From: Juglans regia
Taxonomy: Eukaryota > Streptophyta > Magnoliopsida > Fagales > Juglandaceae
DNA: 64,000 bases
Direction of reading: 5' to 3'
Assembly: GCF_001411555.2 (NCBI RefSeq)
Contig: NC_049901.1
Location: forward strand, 34,234,838 to 34,298,837
Shown: one piece after another, positions 45,572 through 56,830 of the stretch
How positions within the stretch are numbered: the first letter of the stretch is position 1
Layout: each line of letters begins with the position of its first letter
The notes under the pieces: model-generated
What the model was told of the DNA's origin: nothing
What the model saw: the letters and a program-made list of their open reading frames with translations, nothing else
The model's database searches: none
Position numbers and translations under genes: made by a program

Positions 45572-46920
45572 TGAGCACCTGTCAACAAGACTTATGCATG
45601 CCTACTACAAAACCCTCCACAAACATGGAGGTGAGGCATATAGAGATGGAAGAGCAATTAAAGAAGATGAATGAGGTGATGGAGACCCTATAACAAGAGG
45701 CCAAATGCCTGAAACAGAAGAATCCAGCCTACAGTGAAGGCGCCACACTTGACCACAACAAACAATCAGAGGGAGAAGAACAAAGTGCAGGTGGAACGAA
45801 TGTCGAGGAAGCGAAGAAGAAGCTACATGATAAACTTCGCAGCCTCATTGACAAATATGAAGAGATGGCTAGAAGGATGGGAGGATTGTCCTCAGTCAAC
45901 CAACTGCTTAACCGCACAGACTTATCTTATAGCTCAGAGGTAATGGTCATCCCGCTTCCACCAAAATTTAAAGTTCAACAAATAAAGCTGTATAATGGGT
46001 CACAAGACCCAGTTGACCACCGGGGAAAATTTAAGGCACACATGACTCTTCATGGGTTTCCTAGAGAAGTGGCGTGTAGGGCCTTCCCATTGACATTAAG
46101 GAGCGTTGTGAGAAGTTGGTTCGGGGCTCTACAACCAAGGTCAATCGACAACTTCAAGGAATTAGCCATGCAATTCCTAACACAATTTATGGCTAGTAGA
46201 AGGCGAAGACGACCTGCGAAGTACCACTTCACCATCAAACAGGAGGAGGGAAAAATCCTGAAGGCATACCTCACCCAATTCAATAAAGAGCGGCTGACCA
46301 CCGAAGACCAAGACGAGAAGATTATGCTGATAACCCTTCTAGGCAAGGTGTGGCCTCGAAGTCCTTTTATGGCAGAACTAGCACGATGGACTTTGTCAAC
46401 TCTAAGAGAATTCATGGATAAGGTCGTCGATTATGTCAACGCCGAAGACACACTACAAGCCTTGATAGTGCCAAGGAAAGAAGAAATGAAATAAGAGGGC
46501 AAGGACCTCCAAAGGTCCAGTGGGTGAAGAGCATAAGAGAAGACTAGCCAAAGCTATAGCAACAGAAGGTGGGAAAAGCAAGCGCCACCAAAGGAACACA
46601 ACCCGAGGTCCACTCATAGCAACCTAAATGTACGATGTTTCTACACTTATCACCAGAATGATACCCACTGAGCGAAGGACTGCTTCACACTAAAGAGGCG
46701 AGTCAAGGAGTTGAGAGGAAGCAGAAAACTAGAACGTTTGATTGCAAAAAATCTAAGGCTTAAAGAACAAGCACAGAGGCGAGGAATGGAGCGAGATCGG
46801 GATAATAGGTGGAGCAGAAGCCCAAGAGGACAACGACAGTCGAGGGGGATGGATGAGACACCCCTCGCCAAGATTCGAACCGCAACGGAGTACCCCTGGG
46901 CGAGATACTTACTATAGAGG
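45572..46920 (+). pseudogene. Tat-type gag
   Basis: N-terminal part with MEVRHIEMEEQLKKMNEVME (45626) and a stop at about 45692 (TAA, probably from CAA). A charged coiled-coil stretch follows, then the conserved core in the open frame 45865-46494: IPLPPKFKVQQIKLYNGSQD, FKAHMTLHGFPREVACRAF, WFGALQPRSIDNFKELAMQF, MASRRRRRPAKYHFTIKQEE and WPRSPFMAELARWTLSTLRE. After a stop and frame change, RCFYTYHQND and DCFTLKRRVKELRG (46630-46715) represent the nucleocapsid-like end. Confidence 0.88.
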
Positions 46921-47059
46921 GAGGATTGCCGGGGGAGGAACTTCTGCATCCAGTAGGAAAGCCTATGCTCGTAGAGCAAGATACGAGGAAGTGTACAAGA
47001 TTGATAGACCCCAAAAATAGCCGAGGCAAGGAAGCATAGAGAACATTTCTTTCGGGGAA

Positions 47060-47410
47060 GAAGATAGTGAGGGGGTTTTTTACCTGCATGACGACGTATT
47101 GGTGGTAACATTATTGGTTGCCAATTGCAGTATCCGATGAATATTGATTGATAACGGAAACTCAGTTTTAGGATGCCTTCACCAAAATGGGCATTGACCG
47201 TAGCAAGCTACAACCTTTGCCCACTCCATTAAATGGGTTCTCTGAAGACATAGTGCAACCATTGGGCATGATCACTCTACTTGTCATAGCTGGAAAGGGA
47301 ACCCAAACTACAACTACTATGACTGAATTTCTCGTCGTCAAGGCCCTCATCCTACAACACCATGTTGGGTTGGCCATTCTTAAACAACTTCAGAGCAATC
47401 ACATCCACAA
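47060..47410 (+). pseudogene. Aspartic protease remnant
   Basis: VVTLLVANCSIR, then a stop, then ILIDNGNSVLGC (47100-47175) has the D-x-G active-site arrangement of gypsy proteases. Frame is lost soon after. Confidence 0.7.
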
Positions 47411-47739
47411 TTCTTGACAGAGGTGGGAGTTGGCGAAGTCCAAGGCAAGCAGGCCCTAGCACGGGAATGCTTTGTCCAAGAATTGAGGTCGAGGGGAGCA
47501 GGCATCCGCACTGTGGACGTTGAGGTTCCCCCTCACACTATGGACGTTGAGGTTCCACCTCCACTGCCTGTCTTTCTCAACCATGGTATAGAGACTCATG
47601 ATTAAGAAATTCTATCACCAGCATAACCTAACGAACTATTAGAACCAATAGCCCTCCACCCAGAACGGTCAGAAAACATGATCCGAATTGGGAACAGACT
47701 CTAGCTCAAAGTTCGAGAGGCCCTGAAATAATTGCTGAT

Positions 47740-48560
47740 TGAATACAGAGACATGTTTTCATGGAGCCAGAAGGAGATGACAAGGATAGAAAACAAACTA
47801 ATCTAACACCGTCTATGTGTCAACCCCACCATCAAGAAAGTCAGCCAAATGATAAGGTCGTTTAGCACGAAGAAATATGCGGCCATTGTCGAAGAAGTTC
47901 ACAAATTGCTTGCCGCAACGTTCATTAGGTAAGCCTATTATCCCGAATGGCTATCCAATATCATGCTAGTAAAAAAGGCTAATGGGAAATGGAGAATGTG
48001 CGTGTTCTTCACTGACCTCAACAAAGCATGCCCAAAGGATAGCTTCCCACTGCCACAGATCAACGTAATCGTCGACTCCACAGTAGGACAATGGATGTTA
48101 AGCTTCATGTATGCCTACTTGGGGTACAACCAAATCCGAATAAACCCAATAAACTAGGAGAAAACCTCATTTGTGACAGATTAAAGGTTATATTGTTACC
48201 AAGTCATGCCCTTCGACCTAAAAATGCAAGAGGGAAGGGCATGACTTGGATGTTCAAGAAGCAAATCAGGTGAAGCTTGGAAGTTTATGTTAACAAATTA
48301 CAGGTCAAAAGTATGGAAGCGATGTAGCACCTAGAAGATTTGAAGGAAACCTTCACTATGCTATGACAGTATAAACTGAAGTTGAACCCAGCAAATTGCA
48401 CTTTTGGCATCGACTCAGGAAACTTTGTGGGCTTCATAGTGCCTAAAAGGGGAATAAAAGCTAACTTAGAAAAGATTAGGGCAATCATGGAGATGAGGCC
48501 CCCTCGGAACATCAGCAAAACCCATAGATTGAAAGGCTAAGTAGAAGCGTTAAATAGATT
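47740..48560 (+). pseudogene. Reverse transcriptase, inactive
   Basis: HRLCVNPTIKKVSQMIRSF, YPEWLSNIMLVKKANGKWRM, CVFFTDLNKACPKDSFPLPQ and YAYLGYNQIRINP (47810-48145) define finger and palm. The catalytic Y-x-D-D position reads VYVNKLQVKS (about 48280-48310), so both Asp residues are gone. LKLNPANCTFGIDSGNFVGF follows at 48375-48435. Several stops. Confidence 0.85.
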
Positions 48561-48599
48561 TGTGTCCAGATCCACTAACGAATGTCTGTCATTCTTCAG

Positions 48600-49360
48600 G
48601 GTTCTATGTAAAGTACATCCATGGAATGAAGATTGTGAGAATGCATTCCAAGCACTAAAGCAATGCCTATCCAACCCGCCGTTGCTAAGCTAGGCCGAAC
48701 AAGGAGACACACTATGTATACCTAGTAGTCTCACCCCATATTGTGTCAATGACACTCGTCAAAGAAAAAGGGCGAGTTAAAAAACTAGTGTATTGCACAA
48801 GTCGTGCCCCAAAGGGGGCAAAGTCAAGGTACCCACGGATGGAGATGCTAGCCTTTGAGTTAGTAATGGAAGCAAGGCGGTTGCAACCCTATTTTAAAGT
48901 TCACCCCATTAAGGACTTAAAGGAAGCCTCTCTAAAAACAAGGGGCTAGTGAGCTGGTTGATTAAGTTAAGTGAATTCAACATTGACTACCTTTCGAGGC
49001 AAGCAATGAAGGGGCAAGCTTTGGCAAACTTTATCACCGAGTTCACCGACTTTGCCGAAGAAATACTAACTACTCCAGTCAGAAAACCATAGCAGGTATT
49101 CGTCGATGGCTCCTCCTGTTGTGCCGGTAGGGGAGTAAGGGTATACATAGTAAGTGATTATCAATAGCAGAAGCACCACTACATGGCAAAACTCACAATC
49201 AAAACCACCAACAACGAAGTCGAATACAAAGCTTTGGTGGCAGGACTATCAATAGTAGAAGCACTCGGGGCCACTGAAGTCGAGCTAAAGGCAGACTCCA
49301 AGTGGTCGTCAATCAAGTGTTGGGGGTGTAAGCAGCAAAAGGTGAAAAGCTAAAAAAGTA
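48600..49360 (+). pseudogene. RNase H region (first copy)
   Basis: Connection sequence (WNEDCENAFQALKQCLSNPP, 48625-48680), then SEFNIDYLSRQAMKGQALAN (48970-49035), QVFVDGSSCCAGRGV (49093-49137, first catalytic Asp), EYKALVAGLSIVEALGATEV (49222-49280, Glu) and KADSK (Asp). Stops are interspersed. The 3' half belongs to the duplicated segment. Confidence 0.82.
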
Positions 49361-51097
49361 CTTGCAATTGACATGGGAATGGTGGGACCGATTTCGCCAT
49401 TTCAACATAGAGCAAATACCAAGGGAGAGTAATAGCATAGCAGATAAACTGGCACGAACTGCTTCAGGAATGGAAGTCTCTGCCTTGTCGTGGGAAGTTA
49501 AGAGCAGGGTAATAGAAGTCCCTGCTGTTGGGACTAGAATGGTGAAGATGGGACCAGGAGACTCGAAATGGGCTTGAGAAGTGGCGAGGTACCTAGATAT
49601 GGGAGAACTCCCAGCCAAAAAGAAGGAAGCAAGGAAGATCAAAAGAAGAGCTACTTGGTTCACCCGGGTCGACAGAATTCTTTACAAGCGAGGCTTCTCG
49701 ACCCCATTGCTAAGGTGCATCTCCCCACGAGAGGCACGATACGTCTTAGTAGAGATACACGAAGGAGTATGAGGGAACCACTCCGGGAGAGGAGCTTTGG
49801 AGAGAAAGGTTGCAAGGGTAGGCTACTATTAGCCTCATGCCCTCAAAGACTCGCAAGAATTTACGAATAGGTGCACAAAGTGTCAGATGTTCACCCTAGT
49901 ATTGCACTGGCCACAAGAGAAACTTACCTCCATAATGTCCCCGTGGCTACCACCAGGGAAGGGAGGAGTATGGTTTGTAGTCATTTTCGTAGACTACTTC
50001 ACCAAGTAGGTAGAGGCGGAACCTTTGGTGATAATCACAACGAGGAATATCGCTAAATTCCTTTGGAAAACCAACGTATGCAGATTCAGGATGCACCATA
50101 GCATCATCTCGGACAATGGAAGAAAGTGATTATCAATAGCAGAAGCACCACTGCATGGCAAAACTCACATTCAAAACCACCAACAACGAAGCCAAATACA
50201 AAGCTTAGGTGGCAGGACTATCAATAGCAGAAGCACTCGGGGCCACCGAAGTCGAGCTAAAGGCAGACTCCAAGTGGTCGTCAATCAAGTGTTGGGGGTG
50301 TAAGCAGCAAAAGGCAAAAAGCTAAAAAAGTACTTGCAGTTGACATGGGAACGGTGGGACCAGTTTCGCCATTTCAGCATAGAGCAAATACCAAGAGAGA
50401 GTAATAGCATAGCAGATAAACTGGAACGAACCGCTTCAGGAATGGAAGTCTCTGCCTTGTCGTGGGAAGTTGAGAGCAGGGTAATAGAAGTCCCTGATGT
50501 TGGGACTAGAGTGGTGAAGATGGGACCAGGAGACTCGAAATGGGCTTGAGAAGTGGCGAGGTACCTAGATATGGGAGAACTCCCAGCCAGGAAGAAGGAA
50601 GCAAGGAAGATCAAAAGAAGAGCTACTTGGTTCACCCGGGTCGACAAAATTCTTTACAAGCGAGGCTTCTCGACCCCATTGCTAAGGTGCATCTCCCCAT
50701 GAGAGGCACGATACGTCTTAGTAGAGATACACGAAGGAATATGAGGGAACGACTCCGAGGGAGGAGCTTTGGTGAGAAAGGTTGTGAGGGCAGGCTACTA
50801 TTAGCCTCATGCCCTCAAAGACTCGCAAGAATTTGCGAATAGGTGCACAAAGTGTCAGATTTTCACCCTATTATCGCACTGGCCACAAGAGAAGCTTACC
50901 TCCATGATGTCCCCACGGCTACCACCAGGGAAGGGAGGAGTACGGTTTGTAGTCATTGTCATAGACTACTTCACCAAGTAGGCAGAGGTGGAACCTTTGG
51001 TGATAATCACAACGAGGAATATCACCAAATTCCTTTGGAAAACCAACGTATGCAGATTTAGGATGCACCATAGCATCATCTCGGACAATGGAAGAAA
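49154..51097 (+). repeat. 972-bp tandem duplication inside pol
   Basis: Copy 1 is 49154-50125 and copy 2 is 50126-51097, both exactly 972 bp and about 95-96% alike by eye, with no indels seen. The unit runs from mid-RNase H to mid-integrase core (…TCTCGGACAATGGAAGAAA). Both outer junctions share AAGT, suggesting microhomology-mediated duplication. Sequence differences show it is not an assembly doubling. Confidence 0.93.
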
Positions 51098-51500
51098 GTT
51101 CGACTCGGAGCATTATTGGGAGTGGTGCACAAAGCTTGGGATCGGGTTCAAATAGTCTTCCCCGAGACACCCCAAGCCAACGAGCAAGCAGAAGCAACCA
51201 ATAAATCTCTGCTCAAGACGTTAAGAAAGAGACTTGCAAATAAGAAAGATGATTGGGCAATAGAGCAGCCTGGCATCCTGTGGCATATAGAACCACAGTG
51301 AAAACCATGATAGGAGAGATCCCATACACTTTGACATATAGTAGCGAGGTTGCTGCATCGATAGAGATAGGGATGCCAACATACCACGTCTAGCATTTTG
51401 ACCAAGAGTTGGAAGAACACCTCGAACTACTAGACAAATGCCAAGGCGAGGCTGAAGTTCAAGCCACCCTTAACAAAAGGAGATTTGAACCATATTTCAA
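49580..51500 (+). pseudogene. Integrase, partly duplicated
   Basis: Copy 1: YLDMGELPAKKKEARKIKRR, FTRVDRILYKRGFSTPLLRC (49590-49715), HEGV, CTKCQMF (CxxC of the zinc finger), FVDYFTK then a stop and VEAEPLV (first catalytic region), and IISDNGRK (second Asp). Copy 2 repeats this and continues through SDNGRKFDSEHYWEWC and ANEQAEATNKSLLKTLRKRL (51178-51240, third acidic residue) to the C-terminal part at about 51500. Stops in every domain. Confidence 0.85.
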
Positions 51501-51760
51501 TGAAGAGTTAAGCCTCGAAGCTTCAAAATAGGGACTTGGTCTTAAAGGAAATTGGAGTGACCGCGCAGGAAGAATGAAAACTTGTAATTGCAAACCAATG
51601 ACCTGTCATGTACCAATTAAAGAACACCAGAGGAAAGGAGCTACCACATCCATGGAACACAGCATCTAAAGAAATATTATCCTTGATCGTGTAAAGCATA
51701 AGAAACCTTGAATAGAGTCGATGAATAAAGTTGCTCTCCATCCATTTTTTCAGCCAAAGC

Positions 51761-52760
51761 CCCTCGACCATTAATGTCGAGTTCAAAGACTCGTTGTGGG
51801 AAAAAGATAGGGTATGCAAGTCCTCTGACTCCGGGACCCTCAACCACTACTATCGAGTCCAATGACTCGTTATGGGAACTCGATAGGGCGCACAAGTCCT
51901 CAAAATCCGTGATGTAGAGTCCAAAGACTCGTTGTTGGAAGATGATAGGGCATGCAAGTCCTCAGACTTCGCAACCCTCAGCCACTAATGTCGAGTCCAA
52001 AGACTCACTATGGGAACACGATAGGGAGTGCAAGTCCTTAGGGCTTGTTTGGAAAAAGTTTCCATTCTAAAATTTTCATCTCATCCCATCTCCTTCCCAA
52101 ATATCACTCAAATACAAATACTTTCAAACTAATCATTACAATCTCTTCAAACTAATCATTACAAATTTTCCAAACTTTCAAACAAAAAATAAAAAACAAT
52201 TCAACTTTTTCAAATCTTTAAACAAAAATTATATTTTAACAAAATTTTAACTTTATAATGTTTTTTATTTAGATTTTTCTCTCTTTTCCCAAAATTCCAA
52301 AACCCCAAAATCAAACTATCTTACTACTATTCACAAAATTCTCATCTCATCTCACTCTCCAAGCATGTCCTAAACTTCGCGACCCTCGACCATTAACGTC
52401 TAGTCCAAAGACTCGTTGTGGGAACACCACAGGGCACGCAAGTCCTCAGACTCCGCGACCCTCGACCCTTAATGTCGAGTCCAAAAACTTGTTGTGGGAA
52501 CACTATAGGGGGCGCAAGTCCTCAAACTCCGCGACCCTTGATCATTAATGTCGAATAGGCCAAAGACTCGCTATGGGAAGACGATAGGGCGCACAAGTCA
52601 TCAGACTCCGACCCTCGACCACTAATGACGAGTCCAAAAGACTCGCTGCGTGGAATCCACCACAAACGTCGAGTCGCAAAACTCGCTATGGGCAAACTTT
52701 GTAACTCTCGACCATTGGTGTCGAGTCCACTAACGCAAATCCCTTAGATTAGGCAACCCT
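51761..52760 (+). repeat. Satellite-like tandem array (~76-bp unit) in the Tat 3' region
   Basis: About eight units with core CCCTCGACCATTAATGTCGA, then AGTCCAAAGACTCGTTGTGG, then GATAGGGCGCGCAAGTCCTC, then AGACTCCGCGA. One unit is shortened (about 51905-51970), the last is rearranged, and one is split by a 330-bp MITE. Unit divergence is moderate (about 10-20% by eye). Confidence 0.9.
52041..52370. mobile_element. 330-bp MITE inserted in the tandem array
   Basis: Termini GGGCTTGTTTGGA and TCCAAGCATGTCC are imperfect inverted repeats. TA flanks both sides; removing one TA plus the element restores the 76-bp unit length. The interior has CATCTCATC words as in the other MITEs. TIR style suggests PIF/Harbinger- or hAT-derived elements, but a clear TTA/TAA duplication is not present, so the superfamily is open. 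Confidence 0.85.
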
Positions 52761-52999
52761 CGATGCAATAGCGGTCAGGAACACATTATGGATAACAAAG
52801 CATTGGAAACACATAACATAAATGGCAAAATGATAAGAAATTACCATGACGACTCACAAAAATAGAGAAAAGTGTATACTCATCCCAAATGTCTAAGTTA
52901 CACGTAAACAGCTGACGCAACTAGGAAAAGAAAAGGAACCAATAACACGTAAACAAGGAACCCGTCAGGCATAATGTTGCACACAAAAGAGTCAACGTA

Positions 53000-55450
53000 T
53001 TGGCAAGCGGCCCGATCAAGCTTGGAAGGCTTGAGGTTCATGGTCCTTAAGTCCGTATGAGGGTTAGGCAGCAAGAAGGCACTCAGCCTCTCTAGACCAA
53101 CGCCATAGCCATAACCAAAGTCCCAGTTGCAAACTTACTTGGCGGCCAAAAGTTGAGGAGAAGGGTGAGCAATGTCCTCGCCCGAAGCTGCCAGCTCAGA
53201 TTCCAACTCCTTGCTCCGGTCATAAACCTTCCCGCGTAATCGATATAAAGAGTCCGCCAAAGCTCTTTTTTCCTTTTGTCCATCCCTTCACGGACATTTT
53301 TAATTGCTTTGTACAAACGAGATAACTCTTCCAACTCCCATTTCTTCTCTTCCAAGTCCAGTGCCATGCGACGATGCACCTCAACAGCTCCACAGCAATA
53401 TCTGCCAATTCTCAACAGCGCTTCCTCGACCCTTCTAACTCTGCCTAAAGGCAGGCCCATTACTCTTGTCTTGAAGAGTATGCGTCTTTGAGCATCCTTA
53501 ACTTAAAGTGACCACGGGCAGCCTCCTTCCTCGCACAGCCGTGAAAGCATCTTCTTTCAAGTTGGCCAAGTAGACCTCCAACAAACAAATGTACCAGTCA
53601 TCTTGGTCGATGAACACCTACAATTCGATCTTCTCAATTTTTAGGCTCTCAATTTCCTTATGCGCCAAGAAGGCAAACACTTGCCGAGACCGTACTTCAT
53701 CCTCCAGGTCAGATTGTTCATCAACAATCCAGGCTACTAGTTGGTCTATGCTCTGCCAAAACCATATACATAAATAAAAGGCCAAGCCAAAAAAGAGAAA
53801 CTAAGGTAAAACTCTATGATTTGCTTTCCGAGGAAAGGTAGAACCCCAGTCAAGATGCCTTGGAGTGAATGTAGTCATCTCTATCCGAAGGTCCATCCGC
53901 GTGCAAGGCCCAAGACTAACCAGAGCCCTTAACGCCTCGGGGCAAGGGGCCCGAGCTGTGAAAGATCCCAGAAAGAAAGGGCTTGGGCCACTCTCAGGAG
54001 CCATGGCCTCAACCTCAATAGTAAGCCTCTTAGGAGCCAAGGACTCAACCTCAATCATAAGGGATGAGTGCACCGCATCAACATCAATTGCATTGTCATC
54101 CTATCGAAGGGGGAGTGAAAAAGCCCCATTTGCAAGTAAAGAAACCCAATCCTTGCCCCTCAAAGAGCTACTGAAGGGCGAAGAGGGGATCGAGCTGGGT
54201 TGGGGGAAGTTCCAATTTTTTGCCACCGGTTGTAGAAAAGGGAACATAACTCGAGGTAGGATCCCCTTCCCCGACCTCTAGTTGAGGGCCAAACCTAGCT
54301 TGGACCTCATCAGTCAAGAGCCAAATCTCGACCCCACTTGGCGAAGTCGTATCATAAAGACCAATAGAGAATTCCACAAGACCTCAGGTAAAAGCAAAGT
54401 CGATGTCTGTGTCTTATTCATCAACCAACTCCAATGTGGCTAGCAAGGTCGACAATGAAACAAAGCCAGGTGAGCAGGTAGAGTCAATCCCCTGCAAAGG
54501 GTAGGTCCAATAGGGCTTGCCCCCATCACATCACCCAAACCGTCAGACTCTAGGGAGCCCTCTCAGATAGAAGATTCAAGAGGACAAGGCTTATCTACCC
54601 CTAGAGCCTCACGGCGAGACTACTTCCCTTATTTCGCCAGCGGGGTAACAACGCCCATTTTCTTGCTCTAGGAAGCATCAGGTTCCTTTTGCAGATTACC
54701 ACCGTTGAAGCGAGAGTGGTCGGGCATCACCAAAAATCTATCAATATGGGCACTTGTTAGGAGGCCCTTCATCCAAACAGAATCCTGCTTGTGCTTGACC
54801 CAGGAGTAAACTCTCTCCACACGAGCTTGTGCCCATAGGGAAAAAGTAACAATCACATCCTCATCATCAGAGAATTTTCCCCAAATTGCACAAACTGGGA
54901 ATTCAGCCTTCTCAGCACACTGCCAGGAAACTCTCATGCTTGTCCAAGAAAAAAAAAAAAAAAAAATTTCTTTTGCCACTACTTAGCATTCGAGTGGCAA
55001 CCCTCGAAGCAAGCTAAGCAATAGCAAGAATGGGAATGAAATGAATAAGTGTCGCCCTCCAGTGCCCTAACTAAATGAGTAGCCAAGATCTCACAGACGG
55101 TTAAGTCGGAGTACCCCTCCCTAGTAGGTTCCAAAACCATTCTCTGGGTGACACAGCAACACAAGAGGATCCTTCAAGCGCTCGAGTTAAGCTGAGCCGG
55201 TGCTAGCTTCAAATAGTCGAGGAGATGGCGTACTGGGCGAAAAAAGGGAAGCGGCAAGCCATAAGAAAGGGAGCAAGTTGTAAGGGTCACCTTTTCAGCA
55301 AATCCCAAGGGGGAACCTCTAATACCACAAAATCAAGGAATCCATACAAATCCCTCAGCTTACATAGGTCTGCCTGGGTCATGTTGGATGACCAGTCATA
55401 ACCCTCTAAATAGGGAATATTGTGGGTAGAAGAGGATTCTGAGAGGGGGG
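53000..55450 (-). pseudogene. Antisense ORF of the Tat element (Transposase_28-like plus coiled coil)
   Basis: On the strand opposite to gag-pol, between integrase and the 3' LTR. Upstream part: SYGLPLPFFRPVRHLLDYLK, LAPAQLNSSA, RILLCCCVTQRMVLEP (about 55120-55300). This fits the 'putative gypsy type transposon' domain found in antisense ORFs of plant Tat elements. Next is 54668-54979 (FSLWAQARVERVYSWVK), entered after an 18-A run at 54950-54967 that breaks the frame. A poorly conserved middle follows, then a charged coiled coil (KKWELEELSRLYKAIKNV, LRGKVYDRSKELESELAAS; 53180-53350). Its function is unknown. Frames are broken in several places, and introns may have existed. Confidence 0.75.
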
Positions 55451-55827
55451 ACTATGAGAAGAAGGCAAGAAGAACCTCGACAAGCAATGGAATCAGATGA
55501 ACTCCAGAGAAAGAAAATGGTTCTCAAAGGAGAACATAGACAATAATAAAGAGAATGCGTGAAAGTGAAAATGGGATAACAGTGAAATGGAAGGGACTAT
55601 TTATAACCAAGGGTGTGACGATCGAAATGCCCAAGGGAGAATACGAGCCGTCAGACAGCATGATCGTCGAGAGCACACCACGATCTGGTGATGTGGCTAA
55701 AGGCAGAAGTGTGACCAGTGCAAAACCCCTTGACACACGAATACGAGAGGCCACGTGCAACGAGTAATGGGACAGACACGAACGTTCCATAATCTTTAAA
55801 TTCTCACTACGCCAATGTGGCAAACAT

Positions 55828-56310
55828 TTGTAGGGTAACTTTAGGATCATTTAAATCCTTAGTAAACAGGCCCAATGATAGCCCTTGTAATATTCCCCAC
55901 GGGCCAAAGAACGTGCGGGAACACTGTATGTTCACTACCAGAAGATCATATCTCCCCTAATAAGATCACTATGGTAACTAACTCTAATAGATGATATATG
56001 CCCCTAAAGAAATTGCGAGATATTTGGGATAGAAGTCCATGATATTTCAACCCTCTTCTTCTGCTATCATACCCCGAGAATCTAGCGATCAAGACTCCAA
56101 GATTTAAATAGTAATTTGCCCCTATATACAGGACCTTTACCAATGAATCTAGGTACGATCGAGAAATTCTCCTTTTCTATTAAGATTTATTTACTCCTTT
56201 CTGACTTAGGTATTAGAAGTGCATGAGGCCCATTGAAGCCTCCCCCTTCTTTTTGCTCCTTTTTGCAAGTCGTCGATCAAAATTGGTTGGTGGTGAGAAA
56301 CGTCATCAAC
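55828..56310 (+). repeat. 3' LTR of the Tat element
   Basis: The right end (...GGTTGGTGGTGAGAAACGTCATCAAC) matches the 5' LTR end. The left edge is uncertain: TGTAGGGTAACTTTAGGATC at about 55828 and TGATAGCCC at about 55873 are the candidates. Confidence 0.7.
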
Positions 56311-56404
56311 CCTAAGAACATTGATATTAAAAGTCTTAAATTAGGTATTTATTACAAAAAAAAATGGGGATACAAGATGGATAATTCATGCCAGAAGTGA
56401 CAAC

Positions 56405-56830
56405 TCATAGAGATGTAGGGGGAGTCGAGGTTTTGGAATTGCAACACGGGAATTTTCTAGATGTTGTCAACCTATAAGCTTCCTCCATGCTCAAATGTTC
56501 TTGCTTCATATTGTCTGCCAATTCCCATGCAAATCCATGTAACATATTAGCTAAGGTGGAAGCAATCATCTTTAGTCCAAGGTTGTATCTAGGACACATT
56601 TTCCTCCATGAACCAAACAACAATAGCTTAAAATTTTGTCCCTTTAAATCAAAAACTTTTCCTATGAACCTTTATGGGTGGAACTCTTCATGTGCATCCC
56701 ATATTAAAGGGTCTCTCCTTATACTCCAGTGTTTATAAACACTCTAGTTCCTTTACTAATATCATAACTAGCAACGTTGCAGTCCTTAAGAGTAAGATTT
56801 GGCCCTTGCTAAAATGGTTAGGGAGGTTTC
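56405..56830 (-). pseudogene. P450 relic (last-exon fragment, paralogue of 38406-40074)
   Basis: The minus strand reads LTLKDCNVASYDISKGTRVF (about 56740-56800), then with frame loss and a stop the PERF region. From about 56665 it is open: RFIGKVFDLKGQNFKLLLFG, SWRKMCPRYNLGLKMIASTL, ANMLHGFAWELADNM, LSMEEAYRLTTSRKFP. The haem-loop glycines are replaced (FGSWRKMCPR for FGSGRRMCPG), although the Cys remains. Even the 3' flank GCATGAATTATCCATCTTG (56375-56393) is shared with the intact gene, so this came from DNA-level duplication rather than a retrocopy. The first exon and the I-helix part are absent, and the insertion of the Tat element ends about 95 bp away. Confidence 0.92.

Larger units (their letters stand above)
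45179..56310 (+). mobile_element. Tat/Retand-lineage Ty3/gypsy retrotransposon, degraded
   Basis: An 11-kb element: partial 5' LTR, TTGGTGCC-type PBS, gag, protease, reverse transcriptase, RNase H, integrase, then a 4-kb region with a tandem array and an antisense ORF, then the 3' LTR. The gag type, the non-Met primer site, the long 3' region with tandem repeats and the antisense gene are all known traits of the Tat lineage. It is full of stops and carries a 972-bp internal duplication, so it is not active. Confidence 0.9.

Noticed and set aside
56341..56405. P450 relic as a retrocopy with poly(A)
   Set aside because: The homopolymer near 56355 is poly(T) on the relic's sense strand, and true 3' flank homology to the intact gene is present.
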